Origin: a virus
IMG/VR virus record: IMGVR_UViG_3300019776_000373
Span: 1 to 41,234 of that record
Strand: one strand, 5' to 3'
DNA length: 41,234 nucleotides
Under the pieces are notes generated by a model. The model ran no database searches. It saw nothing but the letters and a program-made list of their open reading frames with translations, and had not been told where the DNA came from. A program made the translations under genes and the position numbers. Positions 5,957 to 12,214 of this stretch are shown in pieces (position 1 is the first letter of the stretch; each line of letters begins with the position of its first letter).

Positions 5957-5994
5957 CCCACCGGCCTGCATGTGCCGGCCGGTGGGGGTTTTTT
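5957..5994 (+). terminator. Rho-independent terminator in the early right operon
   Basis: A 10-bp stem CCCACCGGCC (5957-5966) / GGCCGGTGGG (5977-5986) with a 10-base loop is followed by GG and TTTTTT (5989-5994). It stands between the Cro-like cluster and the replication cluster, where lambda has tR1, so downstream expression may need readthrough or antitermination. Apart from it, I see no gene in 5884-6106. Confidence 0.88.
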
Positions 5995-6106
5995 CTTCAT
6001 CGCGTCCATGCCTTGAAGGTAGACGCCTAAGCCAGCAGCCGCAATTACCGCAGCCACCGCGCCTAGCGATTGCGGCTGATGTACGCAACCACAGTGAAAG
6101 GACGAC

Positions 6107-6298
6107 ATGCACAACAACGACGACGCCCGCCGCGCACCTGATGCGCGATACACCCAGCGCGGCATCGGCCTGGTCTGCGCCTGGGAGTGCTTCGGCTGCA
6201 AGCGCCGGATTGCGACGAACTTGGGCGCGCGTGGGCTCGGCGTCCGTCGCCGCTGCCGGGATTGCGTCGAGGCGAAGAACAAGGGGAGGGCATCGTGA
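6107..6298 (+). CDS. Small zinc-ribbon-like protein
   Basis: A 63-residue protein starting at ATG 6107 with AAAGGA six bases upstream. It has three closely paired Cys (CAWECFGC) and, after a basic stretch, CRDC, giving a four-cysteine treble-clef or ribbon arrangement suited to bind zinc. The C terminus is Lys/Arg-rich. Similar mini zinc proteins are common in phage early regions. Its stop overlaps the next start (GTGA). Confidence 0.72.
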   Translation: MHNNDDARRAPDARYTQRGIGLVCAWECFGCKRRIATNLGARGLGVRRRCRDCVEAKNKGRAS

Positions 6299-6525
6299 GC
6301 GAGCACAAGTTGACGCCGTGGTTCAAGCCAAGCCAAAAGCCGGTGCGTGTCGGCGTCTACGAAAGGGTGCCAACGCGCTGGACGGGTAGCCGCGCCATCT
6401 TTTCCAGATGGGATGGCCGCTGTTGGCTTTTGGCCGACCGCACGCCGAAAGGCGCAGCGCAGTCGAGGTTTCCAAGCGCCGAGCAAAACACCCCGTGGCG
6501 CGGGGTCCTGAAGGACGGCAAATGA
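6295..6525 (+). CDS. Small Trp-rich early protein
   Basis: A 76-residue protein starting at GTG 6295, overlapping the preceding stop, with GGAGG about seven bases upstream. The sequence WFKPSQKPVRVGVYERV and later FSRWDGRCWLLAD recurs in small uncharacterised proteins of proteobacterial phages. No motif for catalysis is visible. It is coupled to the next gene by an ATGA overlap. Confidence 0.75.
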   Translation: MSEHKLTPWFKPSQKPVRVGVYERVPTRWTGSRAIFSRWDGRCWLLADRTPKGAAQSRFPSAEQNTPWRGVLKDGK

Positions 6526-6734
6526 CCACCCACAAGACCCACCAAGCCATCCGCATCATGCGCCGCCGCTGGCTGACAACGCTGGACGCGATCAACGCCT
6601 GCGGCCTGTCGTCTCTGTCGCAGCGCATCAGCGTCCTGAGGCGGCAGGGCTGGCAGTTCCATCAGCGCGTTGTCGTGACCCCAAGCGGATCGCGGGTGGC
6701 TGCGTACAAGCTGGCGAGTGAGCCGAAGGTCTGA
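6522..6734 (+). CDS. HTH_39-like helix-turn-helix protein
   Basis: A 70-residue protein starting at ATG 6522 (ATGA overlap, AAGGA upstream). The pattern LTTLDAINACGLSSLSQRIS followed by LRRQGW fits the HTH_39 fold, a small winged helix found in phage early genes in which an alpha-helix pair recognises DNA and the wing carries the V-V-T strand. A regulatory or replication accessory role is inferred from its place just before the HNH and replication genes. Confidence 0.75.
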   Translation: MTTHKTHQAIRIMRRRWLTTLDAINACGLSSLSQRISVLRRQGWQFHQRVVVTPSGSRVAAYKLASEPKV

Positions 6735-6736
6735 GC

Positions 6737-7288
6737 ATGGCGGAGCGCAAATCACTCAGCAAGAAGACTCGCTTTGATGTGTTCAAGCGGGACGGCTTCA
6801 AGTGCCAATACTGCGGCGCACATCCGCCAGAAGTGACCCTTGAGATTGACCACATCAGGCCGGTTGCGCTGGGCGGCGAGAACGAGATTGACAACTTGGT
6901 TGCCGCCTGCTTTGACTGCAACCGCGGCAAAGGCGCCGGTGACCTGAACGCAGTCCCGCAATCTTTGGCCGAAAAGGCCGCGATGGTTGCCGAGCAAGAG
7001 GCCCAGCTTGAAGGCTATCAGGAAATCCTGAGGGCAAAGCGCAACCGCATCGAGTCCGATTGCTGGGATGTTGCCGACAAGTTCATTGAGCATTTTTCAT
7101 GCGACGGAATCAAGAAGACTGACTTCGCCAGCATCAAGAGGTTCATCGAGAAGATGGGTGCCGCCGATGTTGTCGATGCAATGGAAATCGCAATCGCGGC
7201 GAAGCCGTACAGCGAATACACATGCTTCAAGTACTTCTGTGGCGTGTGCTGGAACAGGATCAAGGCGGCAGCAGATGGCCAGGTCTAG
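6737..7288 (+). CDS. HNH endonuclease
   Basis: A 183-residue protein. The N-terminal 75 residues hold a full HNH domain: the RFDVFKRDGFKCQYCG zinc pair, then LEIDHIRPVALGG with the catalytic His, the Asn of IDNLVAACFDCN, and the second Cys pair. The C-terminal about 110 residues are helical and unassigned. HNH enzymes nick or cut DNA with one metal ion. Here the gene overlaps the replication gene by 14 bases, which suggests joint expression and perhaps a role in replication or recombination rather than homing. Confidence 0.9.
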   Translation: MAERKSLSKKTRFDVFKRDGFKCQYCGAHPPEVTLEIDHIRPVALGGENEIDNLVAACFDCNRGKGAGDLNAVPQSLAEKAAMVAEQEAQLEGYQEILRAKRNRIESDCWDVADKFIEHFSCDGIKKTDFASIKRFIEKMGAADVVDAMEIAIAAKPYSEYTCFKYFCGVCWNRIKAAADGQV

Positions 7289-8090
7289 AAACATCAAGCC
7301 GGGCTTCTTCACCAACGATGCTTTGTCCGAGCTTCCGGCGCTGACACGCCTTATGTTCATCGGCATCTGGACTCTCGCCGACCGCGAAGGACGGCTTGAG
7401 GACCGGCCGAAGAAGATCAAAGCTGAGTGCATGCCCTATGACGAAATCGACGCGGACAAGGCCATTGCAGACCTTGTTCAAGCGGGGTTCATGCACCGCT
7501 ATGAGTCGGGTGGAGTCAAGTGCTTGCAGGTCGTGACATGGGGCAAGCACCAGAACCCACACGTAAAGGAACAGGCAAGCACGCTGCCTGCACCAGACAT
7601 GCACGGTGCAAGCACGGTGCAAGCACCAGACAAGCCCGATGAATGCACAGAAGTTGCCGGGCTGATTCCTGATTCCTTGTTACTGATTCCAAAGGAAGGC
7701 GCACGCAAGCGCGCGCGGCCTGTTGATATCTCAGCAATCGAACTCCCGTCCTGGCTTGATCGTGACGATTGGGCGCTATGGGTTGAGGACAGGAAGGCGA
7801 GGCGCAAGCCGATCACCGAGCTGGCGGCGGCGATGCAGATTGCCAAGCTTGACGAGTACCGGCAACAGGGGCACGGGCCGCGCTCAGTAATCGCTCACTC
7901 GGTTGCCGGGGGCTATCAAGGGTTGTTCCCGCCTTCTAAGCCGATGGGGCAGCAGCCGGTTAGCGCCACAACGCCATGCACCGACCGCCGAGGCGACGAC
8001 TTCCTAACGCAACAAGCCGAGCGCGCGAAGGAGGCGACTAAGCCGCCTGCCGCACTCAAGGCGCTTTTGGGTGGGAGGGCTACGGCATGA
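7275..8090 (+). CDS. Phage replication initiator / replisome organiser-like protein
   Basis: A 271-residue protein starting at ATG 7275 inside the end of the HNH gene. The N-terminal about 95 residues (NIKPGFFTNDALSELPALTR, IGIWTLADREGRLEDRPKKI, later VTWGKHQNPH) match the winged-helix domain that opens many phage replication organisers. Residues about 98-150 are a low-complexity linker. The C-terminal part has DRDDWALWVEDRKARRKP, as in primosomal DnaT/replisome proteins. No helicase or loader gene follows, so it probably recruits host DnaB. The linker coding region contains repeats that could be the origin. Confidence 0.82.
   Translation: MARSRNIKPGFFTNDALSELPALTRLMFIGIWTLADREGRLEDRPKKIKAECMPYDEIDADKAIADLVQAGFMHRYESGGVKCLQVVTWGKHQNPHVKEQASTLPAPDMHGASTVQAPDKPDECTEVAGLIPDSLLLIPKEGARKRARPVDISAIELPSWLDRDDWALWVEDRKARRKPITELAAAMQIAKLDEYRQQGHGPRSVIAHSVAGGYQGLFPPSKPMGQQPVSATTPCTDRRGDDFLTQQAERAKEATKPPAALKALLGGRATA
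7576..7690. other. Candidate replication origin (iterons plus direct repeats)
   Basis: Within the linker region of the replication gene are two tandem copies of GCACGGTGCAA (7601-7611, 7612-7622), flanked by two copies of GCACCAGACA (7590-7599, 7623-7632). Three copies of CTGATTCC follow (7662-7669, 7669-7676, 7683-7690) in the most AT-rich stretch nearby. Lambda places its origin in the same way, in the middle of gene O. The origin function is inferred. Confidence 0.5.
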
Positions 8091-8296
8091 ACTACGCGGC
8101 CGGGTTCTCCCAAGGAGAAAAGGATGCCTACCAAGACCGCCTGAACGGCGTCAGGCGCGATTTCAGCGAGGCCAGGCTAGGGGAGTGGCATCAGGGCTAC
8201 CGAGACGGCTACAGCCCGCGCAATCCCGAATGGTCCGCCAGGCAGCCGAAAGCTGGCGCGGCATGGTGGGTAGAGCGTGAGGCGGCTTGTGACTGA
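8087..8296 (+). CDS. Small hypothetical protein
   Basis: A 69-residue protein coupled to the replication gene by an ATGA overlap, with GGGAGG upstream. It has two GYRDGY/GFSQGEKDAY-type segments typical of tiny phage proteins of unknown role, and an aromatic C terminus (AAWWVER). No catalytic motif is visible. Confidence 0.72.
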   Translation: MNYAAGFSQGEKDAYQDRLNGVRRDFSEARLGEWHQGYRDGYSPRNPEWSARQPKAGAAWWVEREAACD

Positions 8297-8471
8297 CGAC
8301 ACCCGCAACACCTGCGCCACCTGCCACCACTACCGCGCCGGCTGGTGCGCAAACGCCAGGCAGGCGCAACTGACGAACACGAACGGCCGGGCAGAGATTG
8401 GCCGGACATTGGCGGAAACGCCGCAGAACTGCAACGGGTACAAGGGGAAGAAACAAAATGGCAATGGATAG
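8289..8471 (+). CDS. Small Cys-rich protein
   Basis: A 60-residue protein. GTG 8289 was chosen because GAGG lies six bases upstream; GTG 8277 is also in frame. The pattern CATCHHYRAGWC, followed later by a single Cys in PQNCNGY, resembles short zinc-binding phage proteins. It overlaps both neighbours, which places it firmly in the operon. Function unknown. Confidence 0.68.
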   Translation: MTDDTRNTCATCHHYRAGWCANARQAQLTNTNGRAEIGRTLAETPQNCNGYKGKKQNGNG

Positions 8472-8967
8472 CATCAAGTCGATTCAGGACCGCTGCGAGG
8501 AAATCGGCGACTGCTGGATTTGGCAACACACGACGAACGGCGCAGGTTATCCACAGGCGTCGCACAACGGGAAACCGGTTCTTGTCCGGCGCCGCATGTT
8601 TGAGCTGACGCACGGCTACATGCCGAATGCTGTCAAAGCGGCGGTTGCTGCCAAGTGCGGCGACCGCGCTTGCTGTAACCCGGCACACCTGTTTGCGTCG
8701 AACCGCTCGGCCGTGGTTTCCAAGGGCGTGAAGAACCGCAACAAGCAGAAGGAATACGGAACCCGTCAGGCTTCAATCATCCGCAGCGGGCGAACGATTC
8801 TCAGCTTGGAAAAGGCCCGGGAGATTCGCGCCGACGAGAGGACCGCAAAGGTTGTCGCCGCCGAACTTGGCGTGAGCGAATCCAACATTCACAAGATTCG
8901 CAGCGGCCAGTATTGGCGCGAGTCGGCCAACGGAGCTAGCGTGTTTTCGTGGAGGCCGGCAGCATGA
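8458..8967 (+). CDS. HNH endonuclease with C-terminal helix-turn-helix
   Basis: A 169-residue protein starting at ATG 8458 with AAGGGGAAG upstream. Residues about 15-90 fit the compact HNH_3 type: DCWIWQHTTNGAGYP, later RRMFELTHGYMP, AAKCGDRACCNPAHLFA. Residues about 118-155 (LEKAREIRADERTAKVVAAE, then LGVSESNIHKI) form a helix-turn-helix as found in free-standing homing endonucleases. It could be a homing gene, yet it has ATGA coupling with the next gene and ordinary codon use, so a phage role is also possible. Confidence 0.85.
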   Translation: MAMDSIKSIQDRCEEIGDCWIWQHTTNGAGYPQASHNGKPVLVRRRMFELTHGYMPNAVKAAVAAKCGDRACCNPAHLFASNRSAVVSKGVKNRNKQKEYGTRQASIIRSGRTILSLEKAREIRADERTAKVVAAELGVSESNIHKIRSGQYWRESANGASVFSWRPAA

Positions 8968-9227
8968 GAAAAGTCAGGTCAAGCGCCTACATCGCCAGCC
9001 AAACCGCGCAGGCGCTGATGTGGGGGCCGAAAACCCGCAAGGAAGTTGCCGAGTATGTCGGCGTGCAGAAATCAGATTCTGCGGTCATCATGCGTTACGT
9101 TGAGCAGTACAAAACTGACGGCATGGTGCATATCTCGGGCTGGGACAACGCCGCCAGCCCGCGCTACGCTTGGCAACCGACCCCGTATCTCAACCCCGAC
9201 GCACCGCGACCGGAGAAGCAGCAATGA
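8964..9227 (+). CDS. Small winged-helix-like protein
   Basis: An 87-residue protein starting at ATG 8964 (ATGA overlap) with GGAGG eight bases upstream. The helical pattern ALMWGPKTRKEVAEYVGV followed by SAVIMRYVEQYKTDG and a short strand pair looks like a small winged helix (MarR/replication-terminator size). A Pro-rich tail follows. DNA binding is inferred only from the predicted fold. Confidence 0.7.
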   Translation: MRKVRSSAYIASQTAQALMWGPKTRKEVAEYVGVQKSDSAVIMRYVEQYKTDGMVHISGWDNAASPRYAWQPTPYLNPDAPRPEKQQ

Positions 9228-9298
9228 CCCGCTATGTCTGCGTGAACTGCGGCCGGGAAGGCCATCGGGCTAGCCATTGCCCTTGGGGGACGAAATGA
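9224..9298 (+). CDS. 24-residue CCHC zinc-knuckle microprotein
   Basis: ATG 9224 overlaps the preceding stop by four bases, and its own TGA (9296-9298) overlaps the next ATG in the same way. The product contains CVNCGREGHRASHC, a perfect C-X2-C-X4-H-X4-C zinc knuckle of the kind that binds single-stranded nucleic acid in retroviral nucleocapsids and some phage proteins. Outside the knuckle only about ten residues remain. The double coupling and the intact motif make chance unlikely. Confidence 0.72.
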   Translation: MTRYVCVNCGREGHRASHCPWGTK

Positions 9299-9627
9299 AG
9301 TACAAAAACCGCCCCACACAAATCGGCAATGAGAAGTACCGCAGCGAGCACGAAGCCGCGCGGCATCAATCCCTGCTGATCCGTCAGCGCGCCGGGAAAA
9401 TAACCGGGCTCGTTCGGGAGGTTCCGTTTGTCCTCGCACCAAAGGTCAAGATCATCGGCGAGAATAGGGCGCGTCCTGCTGTGCGCTATGTCGCTGATTT
9501 CGTTTACTCTGATGCCGAGACGGGCCAGATTGTGGTGGCTGATGCGAAGGGCATGCAGACGCCTGTTTATCGGCTCAAGAAGCATCTGATGAAGACGGTT
9601 CACAATATCGATGTGGTGGAGCTATGA
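9295..9627 (+). CDS. DUF1064 protein, nuclease-like
   Basis: A 110-residue protein of the DUF1064 phage family. ATG 9295 is coupled to the zinc-knuckle gene. Visible signature: N-terminal KYRSEHEAARHQSLL, a strand with PFVLAPKVKI, then VRYVADFVY and VVADAKGMQTPVYRLKK. The D...DxK arrangement with an upstream Glu fits a PD-(D/E)XK nuclease fold, and family members are suspected of processing Holliday junctions or replication intermediates. Activity is not proven for the family. Confidence 0.8.
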   Translation: MKYKNRPTQIGNEKYRSEHEAARHQSLLIRQRAGKITGLVREVPFVLAPKVKIIGENRARPAVRYVADFVYSDAETGQIVVADAKGMQTPVYRLKKHLMKTVHNIDVVEL

Positions 9628-10013
9628 GCGGCTGGCTAAACATCGTCAACAACTTGCACGCAGCAGGCGGCGGGCCAATTCGGTTTGCGGCATTCGATGC
9701 CATCAGCAACAGCCGGCCAGCAGATGCGCTGCGAGTCGCCATCAGGCACGGGCTTATCCGCATGGCTGACCGACAGCGCCGATACGAGCTGACCGCGAAG
9801 GGCTGGGATTTGTGCGAGGGCCGGATAAAGATCGCGCATGAGCCCGGCAGCAAGCGCACCACCTTTGCCGCAGTGATTGGCGCATCGGTGGATGATGATT
9901 TGATCGAGCGGCTTCTACTCGATGCGGGGCAGATTCCCGGCCAGGCTGTGCGGCCGGATGTGATGCGTAGGTTTTCGGATGCGCTGGTGGCTGAAGTGCG
10001 GAGGGGTGCGTGA
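9624..10013 (+). CDS. Hypothetical protein with possible winged helix
   Basis: A 129-residue protein, ATGA-coupled to the DUF1064 gene. Residues about 30-65 (RPADALRVAIRHGLIRMADR then a YELTAKGW strand) look like a winged-helix transcription factor core. The C-terminal half is helical. Its place before the terminase genes is where late-gene activators are often found, so a late regulator is conceivable, but no family is recognised. Confidence 0.72.
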   Translation: MSGWLNIVNNLHAAGGGPIRFAAFDAISNSRPADALRVAIRHGLIRMADRQRRYELTAKGWDLCEGRIKIAHEPGSKRTTFAAVIGASVDDDLIERLLLDAGQIPGQAVRPDVMRRFSDALVAEVRRGA

Positions 10014-10192
10014 TGGCATGGGACAGCATCAGGCAAACGCCGAAGCCGCTGATGAGGTTCCGCGACGGCCGGTGGTGGTGCATCGCGGGCGATGTATTCG
10101 GGAGCAACGAAGACCCGGCAAAGGCTTACGACAAGTGGCTAGCGGCTTGGCGCTGGGGCCATGTTTGGCGCTGGGTGGCTAAGGGGGAGTGA
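10013..10192 (+). CDS. Small Trp-rich protein
   Basis: A 59-residue protein starting at ATG 10013 (TGATG overlap, GAGGGG upstream; GTG 10010 is also in frame). It carries FRDGRWWCIAGDVFGSNEDP and ends with a Trp-rich helix (WLAAWRWGHVWRWV). The type occurs beside terminase genes in several phages. Function unknown. Confidence 0.7.
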   Translation: MAWDSIRQTPKPLMRFRDGRWWCIAGDVFGSNEDPAKAYDKWLAAWRWGHVWRWVAKGE

Positions 10193-10653
10193 TGGCGCAG
10201 GAAAGCACGTACACCGATGAAGACGGCGCCACGATCTGCGCCGGGCTTTCTGAGGGCCGCTCACTGCTGTCGATCTGTGAGGCAATGGGAATTGCGTATT
10301 CGACGGCGCGGCAATGGGAAGACGACAACCCTGAGCACGCCGCGAATTCCATGCGCGCGCGCGAGATTGGCTATCGCGCACTCAGCGAGCAGTGTCTAGC
10401 CATTGCCGATACGCCGATGGTTGGCGAGGAACGCACGATTAAGCCCGATGGGACCATTGAAGTGCGCGAAGGCGACATGATTGCGCATCGCCGGCTTCAG
10501 ATTGAAACGCGCATGCGATTGCTCGGTAAGTGGGCGCCAAAGATATACGGCGACAAAGTGGCCCTGACCGGCGACGGCGGCGGCCCGATCCAGACCAATA
10601 GCACGGTGACTGTCGGCCCTGAGGATGCCTACAAGAAGATGCTCAATGGATAA
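10192..10653 (+). CDS. terS: Terminase small subunit (Sf6-like)
   Basis: A 153-residue protein starting at ATG 10192 (TGATG overlap, GGGGGAG upstream). The N-terminal helix-turn-helix (GRSLLSICEAMGIAYSTARQ) binds packaging-site DNA in this family, and the AREIGYRALSEQCLAIADTP and LQIETRMRLLGKWAPKIYGD helices form the ring as in Sf6 gp1. It recognises concatemeric phage DNA and hands it to TerL. Sf6-type small terminases serve headful packaging, which fits a circularly permuted assembly. Confidence 0.9.
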   Translation: MAQESTYTDEDGATICAGLSEGRSLLSICEAMGIAYSTARQWEDDNPEHAANSMRAREIGYRALSEQCLAIADTPMVGEERTIKPDGTIEVREGDMIAHRRLQIETRMRLLGKWAPKIYGDKVALTGDGGGPIQTNSTVTVGPEDAYKKMLNG

Positions 10654-12142
10654 ATGGGCGCCAGATTACGACGCCGAGTATCAGGCGCGGGCTGACCGGC
10701 TGAAGCGTATTCGGGAGAATCCCGAGATTCTCGCGGGGCTGAAAGAGTTCTACAAAGATCACCCGGTTGAGTTCATCACTCAATGGGGGATGACATTTGA
10801 CCCGCGAAACGCTGAAGTCGGGTTGCCGACGACGATGCCGTTTCTGCTGTTCGCCAAGCAAGCCGACTTCATCGTGTGGCTTCGTGAGCGGTGGCTAAGT
10901 CGTGAGGACGGGCTAGCGGAGAAGTCGCGCGACATGGGCGTGTCGTGGCTCTGTGTGGCGTTTGGCGTGTGGATGTGGTTGTTCCACCCCGGCACCGTGG
11001 TTGGCTTCGGGTCGCGCAAAGAAGAATACGTAGACGACCTGAGCGACCCAAAATCGCTATTCTGGAAGGCGCGGCAATTCGTCAACCTGCTGCCGATTGA
11101 GTTCCGGCCTGCCGGGTGGGATGCGAAGAAGCACGCCCCGTTCATGACGTTGACAAACCCGGAGAACGGTTCGGCCATCGTTGGCGAGGCCGGCGACAAC
11201 ATCGGGCGCGGCAACCGGACTTCAATATATTTCAAGGATGAATCTGCCTTCTATGAGCGGGCTGAATCCATCGACGCGGCGCTGTCGCAAACCTCAAACT
11301 GCAAGATCGACGTAAGCACGCCGAACGGCAACGGCAATCCGTTCTTCCGCAAGCGCCACGGCGGCAAAGTGAAGGTATTCACGTTCCATTGGCGCGATGA
11401 TCCGCGCAAAGGGCCGGATTGGTACGCCAAGCAGCAGAACGACCTAGACCCGGTTGTTTTGGCGCAGGAAGTGGACATTGACTACAACGCCAGCACAAAC
11501 GACGCATGGATTAGCGGCGAGCTTGTGGAAGCCGCGCAACGGCGCGGGCCGGCTGATGTTGAGGTAAATGGGCCGTGGGCTGTGGCTGTCGATGCCGCGC
11601 ACATGGGCGACGACGAAAGCGTGATTACTTGCAGGCGCGGGCTGCTGACACTGCCGCAAATCTCTCGGCGCAAGCTGGACGGCCCGGCATTGGCGGCTGC
11701 GGTGGAAGAAGAATGCCGCACGCTGGAGGGATCGGGCGGAATCATCGGCTCCATCGTCATCGAGCTAGACGGCCCGGGTGTAAGCGCCTATGACGCACTC
11801 AAGCGCGGTAAATATGCCGATGTGGTGATTGGCATTCACACGGGCGCCAGGCTTCAGGATGACCGGAATTACAACCTCAAGGCGAAGCTGTGGCGCGAGG
11901 CGCTGGATTACCTCAAGCGCGGCGGTTGCTCGATGCACACTGACCCGGAGCTGAAATCGCAACTGTCGTCCTATCGCTACGGCTACAAAGACGGCCTGTT
12001 GCTGATGGAGCCCAAGAAGGACTACAAAAAGCGGCTAGGGAAATCTCCTGACCGGGGGGATTCTTGGGTGTTGACGTTTGCCGGTAACGATGCGTCAAGC
12101 TGGGCGAAGCCGATAAACTACCCCAAGTTGCACCACGCCTAA
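10646..12142 (+). CDS. terL: Terminase large subunit (packaging ATPase/nuclease)
   Basis: A 498-residue protein starting at ATG 10646, overlapping terS by eight bases. The ATPase part shows a variant Walker A (KSRDMGVS, residues about 93-100), Walker B YFKDE (195-199) and the coupling motif STP (224-226). The C-terminal RNase H-like nuclease has its acidic residues in VAVDAAHMGDD (about 314), VIELDGPG and PDRGDSW. The motor pumps DNA through the portal and makes the headful cut. Length is normal for the family. Confidence 0.95.
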   Translation: MDKWAPDYDAEYQARADRLKRIRENPEILAGLKEFYKDHPVEFITQWGMTFDPRNAEVGLPTTMPFLLFAKQADFIVWLRERWLSREDGLAEKSRDMGVSWLCVAFGVWMWLFHPGTVVGFGSRKEEYVDDLSDPKSLFWKARQFVNLLPIEFRPAGWDAKKHAPFMTLTNPENGSAIVGEAGDNIGRGNRTSIYFKDESAFYERAESIDAALSQTSNCKIDVSTPNGNGNPFFRKRHGGKVKVFTFHWRDDPRKGPDWYAKQQNDLDPVVLAQEVDIDYNASTNDAWISGELVEAAQRRGPADVEVNGPWAVAVDAAHMGDDESVITCRRGLLTLPQISRRKLDGPALAAAVEEECRTLEGSGGIIGSIVIELDGPGVSAYDALKRGKYADVVIGIHTGARLQDDRNYNLKAKLWREALDYLKRGGCSMHTDPELKSQLSSYRYGYKDGLLLMEPKKDYKKRLGKSPDRGDSWVLTFAGNDASSWAKPINYPKLHHA

Positions 12143-12155
12143 ATCCGGCTACAAT
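12128..12155 (+). promoter_or_regulatory. Candidate late promoter before the portal gene
   Basis: -35 TTGCAC (12128-12133) and -10 TACAAT (12150-12155) with 16-base spacing lie at the end of terL. The expected start is near 12162, at the foot of a hairpin. It would drive the virion genes separately from the early operon. Confidence 0.6.
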
Positions 12156-12161
12156 CGCCGC

Positions 12162-12178
12162 GCGCCAGCAATTGGCGC
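12162..12178 (+). promoter_or_regulatory. 5' leader hairpin of the late transcript
   Basis: GCGCCA (12162-12167) and TGGCGC (12173-12178) form a 6-bp stem with a 5-base loop, starting where the candidate promoter predicts +1. A stem at the extreme 5' end protects mRNA from 5'-end-dependent decay, as known from ompA and phage leaders. The function here is inferred. Confidence 0.5.
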
Positions 12179-12214
12179 CAATCCAGCAAAGGCAGCGCCG
12201 TGAGGCGTCCCGAC

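Noticed and set aside
5888-5963. A tRNA-like stretch (GGTTCGACTCC T-arm-like, AGGCGG/CCGCCT stem)
   Set aside because: The T stem has a mismatch, the anticodon loop has the wrong size, no acceptor pairing or CCA end can be formed, and the 3' part is used by a strong terminator.
5218-6486. 422-residue minus-strand frame across the early right operon
   Set aside because: It lies opposite at least five plus-strand genes with good ribosome sites and a terminator. Its sequence is low in recognisable structure.
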